Shown here piece after piece: positions 15,710-18,662 of a stretch of DNA of 18,662 bases. Origin of the DNA: CAYXFZ01 sp964464385 (lineage in GTDB: Bacteria > Planctomycetota > UBA1135); assembly GCA_964464385.1 (NCBI GenBank), contig CAYXFZ010000049.1, positions 1-18,662 on the forward strand, written 5' to 3'. The first letter of the stretch is position 1. Each line of letters begins with the position of its first letter. The position numbers and the translations under genes were made by a program. A model generated the notes under the pieces. The model was not told where the DNA came from and searched no databases. It was given only the letters and a program-made list of their open reading frames with translations.

Positions 15710-17440
15710 TCAGGGTTGGGTCTTCTGGTTGGCGCGAAGTTCTTGGAGGCGTTTGCGAATGGGGGGGAGCCCGTCCCGGCGACCAAAGGGCCAGTGCTTT
15801 GCCGATCGAGCCATGTGCTCTTCCGCCTCTCCTTCCGTGATTTCACGGCGCATCACTTCCAGGTAAGCGAAGTTTTCCCAAGCGTCTCCTACGGCCATGT
15901 CCGTGCGACGCCAAACTTCAGGTTCTTCGGCGGGTTGCAAGGTCTGCAAGCGGGCTTCTCCGGCAGCAATGGCCCGGGCCAGCAGTTTTTCAGCTTGCGC
16001 CATCCGCGGGCCATCGGGGTCAAAGTAATACACGGCGATCAGAGCGCCGTCGTTGAGGATGTTGGGATCTTCCGGGGCCAAGAGGGCGGCGCGCGCGTAA
16101 GCCTCCCAAGATTCCTCGAACATGGCCAAGACCTCTTCTTCTTCAATGGATCGCAATCCCCGGCGGACAGCGGGTTCGAAAATGTCGCGGCAGGCCAGAC
16201 CCAAATTGTTCCACCACATGGCGTCGCTCTCGTGCAAGGTCAGAACGCGGCGCAGAAAGGTGCGGGCCTCGGCGAATTTTCGATTGCTGAAACAATGACC
16301 CAAGTAGGATTCGATCCCGAGGCGCAGACTGAAAGGGGACGGATCCGTTTCCAGTCGTGCCGGGTTTGATTTCAAGGCTGCGTGGTAGGCCTGCGCCGCA
16401 TCTCCCGGGCGACCCTCTTCCCACAGGGCCCAGCCGCGCGCGGTGCGCACCAAGTGCAACCAGTCGGCGCAAGATTTGGCGAAGTCCGGACGGAATTGCC
16501 GCGCCTGCAGGAAACATTCTTCGGCGCGATCCAGGGCCTCATAGGCAGCGAGAAAATCTCCCGCTTGGCGGGCGGCGATTTGTTCCTGCCAACGGGCATC
16601 TCCCAAATGCCAAAGAACGAGGCCGTCACTGGGGCGGCGACTGCGTACCCATTCCAAATCTCGGGCCAGGGCCGCGGTGGAGCCAGAGCGAACGTTCTTC
16701 AAGCGGTCCAGGGCGAGCGGGAACTGGGGATCCTCGGAGAGCGCGTCCTTCAAGGTTGCCGCAGCTTCTTCCGGTAAGCCTTGCCACGCTTGTAGGTCCG
16801 CGAGAGCAATGGTGGCCTCGTTGAGCCCCGCGTCCGCTGCGGTGCGCAACATGGCCGTGGCTTCGACTGCCGCAGCGGGACTCCCTTGGTTGGCCTGGAT
16901 GTGTTCGATGGTGAGGGCCAAGCCGGCCCGCCCACATTCCAATTGATCTTGAGGTTGGAGGCCGTCCTCACCGGCGGCAAAACGCGCGGCAGAGGCGGCG
17001 GCCCAAGCCCCCTCGAAGTCTCCAGCCAAACGAAGAGCTTGGGCCTTGCCCACTAGGGCGGCCCACATTTCCGGAGCAAGTTGCAGAGCCAAGTCAAAGG
17101 AACGGTTGGCATCCTCCAAGAGACTTTGAATGAGGAGACCGTCCGACTCTCCTTGAGCCAAGCGGACTCCTAGAAAATCGAGATTGGTTGTTCCCAGCAA
17201 GAACCAATACTTGGCGTCCTCCTTGTGTTTGCCACGGAGGTCGTCCAGGGAATTCAGGGCCTGGAGTAGCTCGCCCTGAGCCAGGAACTCGCGCACGATT
17301 TGGAGGTCCGGGGGTGCGGGTTCGGGTTCCTCTGACAGGGAGGGAGGGATCGGGTCCACCGGTTTTTCCGCAGGAGGGGAAGAACAAGAGGGCGCTCCCA
17401 GGGCCAGGAAGGGCAGGAGGAGGGCAGGAAGGGGTCGCAT
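15710..17440 (-). CDS. TPR protein 1, putative lipoprotein
   Basis: This 576-residue exported protein begins with a signal sequence (MRPLPALLLPFLALGAPSC). Cys19 is followed by Ser and a Pro/Glu-rich linker to about residue 45, as in lipoproteins exposed away from the membrane, although APS before the Cys is not an ideal lipobox. The rest is TPR-type helical repeats, with clear units near 75-115, 120-150, 195-230, 360-400 and 400-440 (MWWNNLGLACRD, then PEDPNILNDGALIAVYYF). It is first of the six-gene minus-strand cluster, with its ATG 63 bp from the divergent lipoprotein gene. No Shine-Dalgarno is seen. The C-terminal third is paralogous to TPR protein 2. I do not recognise a named family. 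The link to K+ transport is by operon position only. Confidence 0.85.
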   Translation of the reverse strand: MRPLPALLLPFLALGAPSCSSPPAEKPVDPIPPSLSEEPEPAPPDLQIVREFLAQGELLQALNSLDDLRGKHKEDAKYWFLLGTTNLDFLGVRLAQGESDGLLIQSLLEDANRSFDLALQLAPEMWAALVGKAQALRLAGDFEGAWAAASAARFAAGEDGLQPQDQLECGRAGLALTIEHIQANQGSPAAAVEATAMLRTAADAGLNEATIALADLQAWQGLPEEAAATLKDALSEDPQFPLALDRLKNVRSGSTAALARDLEWVRSRRPSDGLVLWHLGDARWQEQIAARQAGDFLAAYEALDRAEECFLQARQFRPDFAKSCADWLHLVRTARGWALWEEGRPGDAAQAYHAALKSNPARLETDPSPFSLRLGIESYLGHCFSNRKFAEARTFLRRVLTLHESDAMWWNNLGLACRDIFEPAVRRGLRSIEEEEVLAMFEESWEAYARAALLAPEDPNILNDGALIAVYYFDPDGPRMAQAEKLLARAIAAGEARLQTLQPAEEPEVWRRTDMAVGDAWENFAYLEVMRREITEGEAEEHMARSAKHWPFGRRDGLPPIRKRLQELRANQKTQP

Positions 17441-17503
17441 CGAGAAGGGAGCCGGATTTCAGGGCGGAAATCGGTCGTTCAAGGCGTCATGATAGGTAGA
17501 CCC
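17441..17503. promoter_or_regulatory. Divergent promoter region of the TPR/K+ cluster and the Ig-like lipoprotein
   Basis: This 63-bp spacer separates two genes pointing away from each other, so it should hold promoters for both. Candidate -10 elements are TATCAT on the minus strand (17494-17489) and CATGAT on the plus strand (17488-17493), which overlap each other. Neither has a good -35. If either is used, the two promoters would compete or be co-regulated. Confidence 0.4.
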
Positions 17504-18662
17504 ATGCGATCCTGCCCCGTTGGAATCCCCCCGACCTTGCGCCTTTGCAGTTTGTTGCTGTTGGTGGCCTGGGTCGTGGCCTCCTGTACCGAGAATTTAG
17601 GGGGTCTATTTGGAGATCCAGGGAACGGGGGCGGGGATCCGGGTGGTGGCGGTGGTGGCGGTTCCTCCTCATTGCCCGCTTCGGTGCCTGTGGATGGCGC
17701 CCTTCTCTTGGATGGTGCCCCGCAAGTGGTGGGGGCCTGGCCAGTCTCGCAAATGGTGGATGTGGATGTGCAAGCGCCCGTTACCTTGTGGTTCAGCGAG
17801 AGTGTCAACCTTTCCACGGTGGAGGATGGTCTGTTCCTGCGGCCGCGCGGCTCCTCGGGTTCCATCGGTTATGCCACCACTGGAGTGGCCGGAGACCGAG
17901 GCGTCATTCTGGTGCCGGACTCCGTTTTGGTTCCCAGTACGGAATACGAACTGGTGGCGACGGATGATCTCTCCGATCTTTCCGGGTCCCGCTTGCAGAT
18001 CAGTGGTGCTGGCGTGCTGACGCGCTTCACCACCGCTGCATTCACGAGCGGTGTGGCACCGCAAGTGTTGGCCACCCTGCCGCCGGATGGCCAGGAGGGC
18101 GTGGGCAACGATCATCCCTTGGTGATCGTGTTCTCCAAGCCTATTGATTTCACGGGCGTTTCTGCTGCCGTCTCCATTACCGCCGATGGCGGAGCCGCGT
18201 CCTTTGCCCAGCCCGGGAGTTCCGCCAGCGATCGCATTGTGGGATTTGTCCACGATGATGACGATGCCGATTTGGACGCGGCCATGCAGGTCTTCATTGA
18301 CGACACCATTACCGATACTGAATTCTCGCCCAATTCCTTGTTGGCCACTTGGACGGCCTCGTGGACCAGCTTGAAGTTCTCTCGTCCTACGGGCCTGGAC
18401 ATTGGCTCGGAACCCGCCGCCAACTTGGCCAACCTGAGTGCTTTCCCAACGAATGTTGATCTCGGCTCCTCGGCCTTGGCGGGAGATGGAATCTATTTGG
18501 AAATTTGGGGTTTCTTTTCTTCCACGCCAATTGCTGCCGAGGGCACTTTGGCCAACAATGGTCCAGCCCAACAGGCCTTTGTCAATGATCTGACGAATGG
18601 ATCCGGAACGCAGCTATTGGCCGATGGCAGTTTGGCCCTAGTTTCCTGGGTCGAGCGTGGTT
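17504..18662 (+). CDS. Large Ig-like (Big_5-type) surface lipoprotein, 3' end beyond window
   Basis: The open frame runs 386 residues from ATG 17504 to the window edge without a stop. It has a signal peptide with a good lipobox VASC (Cys28 lipidated), then a Gly-rich linker (41-56, with seven consecutive Gly). Two bacterial Ig-like units of the Big_5 kind follow: about 73-176 (VGAWPVSQMVDVDVQAPVTL, LVPSTEYELVAT) and about 187-285 (LATLPPDGQEGVGNDHPLVI, FSKPIDFTGV). Each has the P-x-D/Q-G...V...VxFS-x-x-(V/I)D pattern. An acidic run HDDDDADLD (250-258) could bind calcium. Residues after 290 look like a further beta-rich domain that continues outside. Such proteins are usually anchored outside the cytoplasmic membrane; ligand and function are unknown. 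It is divergent from the TPR/K+ cluster. Confidence 0.82.
   Translation, partial: MRSCPVGIPPTLRLCSLLLLVAWVVASCTENLGGLFGDPGNGGGDPGGGGGGGSSSLPASVPVDGALLLDGAPQVVGAWPVSQMVDVDVQAPVTLWFSESVNLSTVEDGLFLRPRGSSGSIGYATTGVAGDRGVILVPDSVLVPSTEYELVATDDLSDLSGSRLQISGAGVLTRFTTAAFTSGVAPQVLATLPPDGQEGVGNDHPLVIVFSKPIDFTGVSAAVSITADGGAASFAQPGSSASDRIVGFVHDDDDADLDAAMQVFIDDTITDTEFSPNSLLATWTASWTSLKFSRPTGLDIGSEPAANLANLSAFPTNVDLGSSALAGDGIYLEIWGFFSSTPIAAEGTLANNGPAQQAFVNDLTNGSGTQLLADGSLALVSWVERG

Noticed and set aside
15709..15846. N-terminal extension of TPR protein 2 by 46 residues
   Set aside because: It overlaps the end of TPR protein 1 out of frame. The ATG at 15708 directly begins a hydrophobic leader and sits next to the upstream stop.

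Overview
The window is a GC-rich (roughly 60% by eye), gene-dense stretch of a Gram-negative-type bacterium that elongates as a rod. It has a complete MreB/MreC/MreD/PBP2/RodA wall-elongation cluster and several proteins with lipoprotein-like N-termini. Clear Shine-Dalgarno sequences are scarce. I cannot name the organism. The mix of divergent MreC, an oversized PBP2, many TPR lipoprotein-like genes and a Big_5-type surface lipoprotein would fit Planctomycetota or Myxococcota-like lineages, but this is only an impression. A 10-N run at 13411-13420 marks an assembly gap, so the window is probably from a scaffolded draft or metagenome assembly.

Region 1 (1-6808, plus strand) is the elongasome operon. 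A small basic one-span membrane protein is followed by a 158-bp leader, then mreB, mreC, mreD, mrdA (PBP2) and rodA. From mreC onward each stop overlaps the next start as ATGA. PBP2 is about 850 residues because of roughly 200 extra residues ahead of its HLVG element. MreC is recognisable mainly by position and one core motif.

Region 2 (6838-9489, plus strand) is a threonine-degradation cassette. It holds threonine 3-dehydrogenase (tdh), a small coiled-coil lipoprotein, and 2-amino-3-ketobutyrate CoA ligase (kbl). Tdh oxidises L-threonine to 2-amino-3-ketobutyrate and Kbl cleaves that to glycine and acetyl-CoA. The lipoprotein between them is unexpected.

Region 3 (9482-17440, minus strand) is a tightly packed six-gene cluster, listed in transcription order: TPR lipoprotein 1, TPR lipoprotein 2, a KtrB-like channel (broken by the N gap), a KtrA-like RCK protein, a two-cassette TrkA, and TrkH. 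Two complete K+ uptake systems of different subfamilies therefore lie in one apparent transcription unit headed by two paralogous TPR proteins. Its last gene, trkH, overlaps the end of kbl tail to tail by 8 bp.

Region 4 (17504-18662, plus strand) is the start of a large secreted lipoprotein with a glycine-rich linker and Ig-like domains, still open at the window end. It is divergent from region 3 across a 63-bp spacer. There are no rRNA, tRNA, CRISPR or insertion-sequence signatures, and no gene-free stretch longer than 300 bp.
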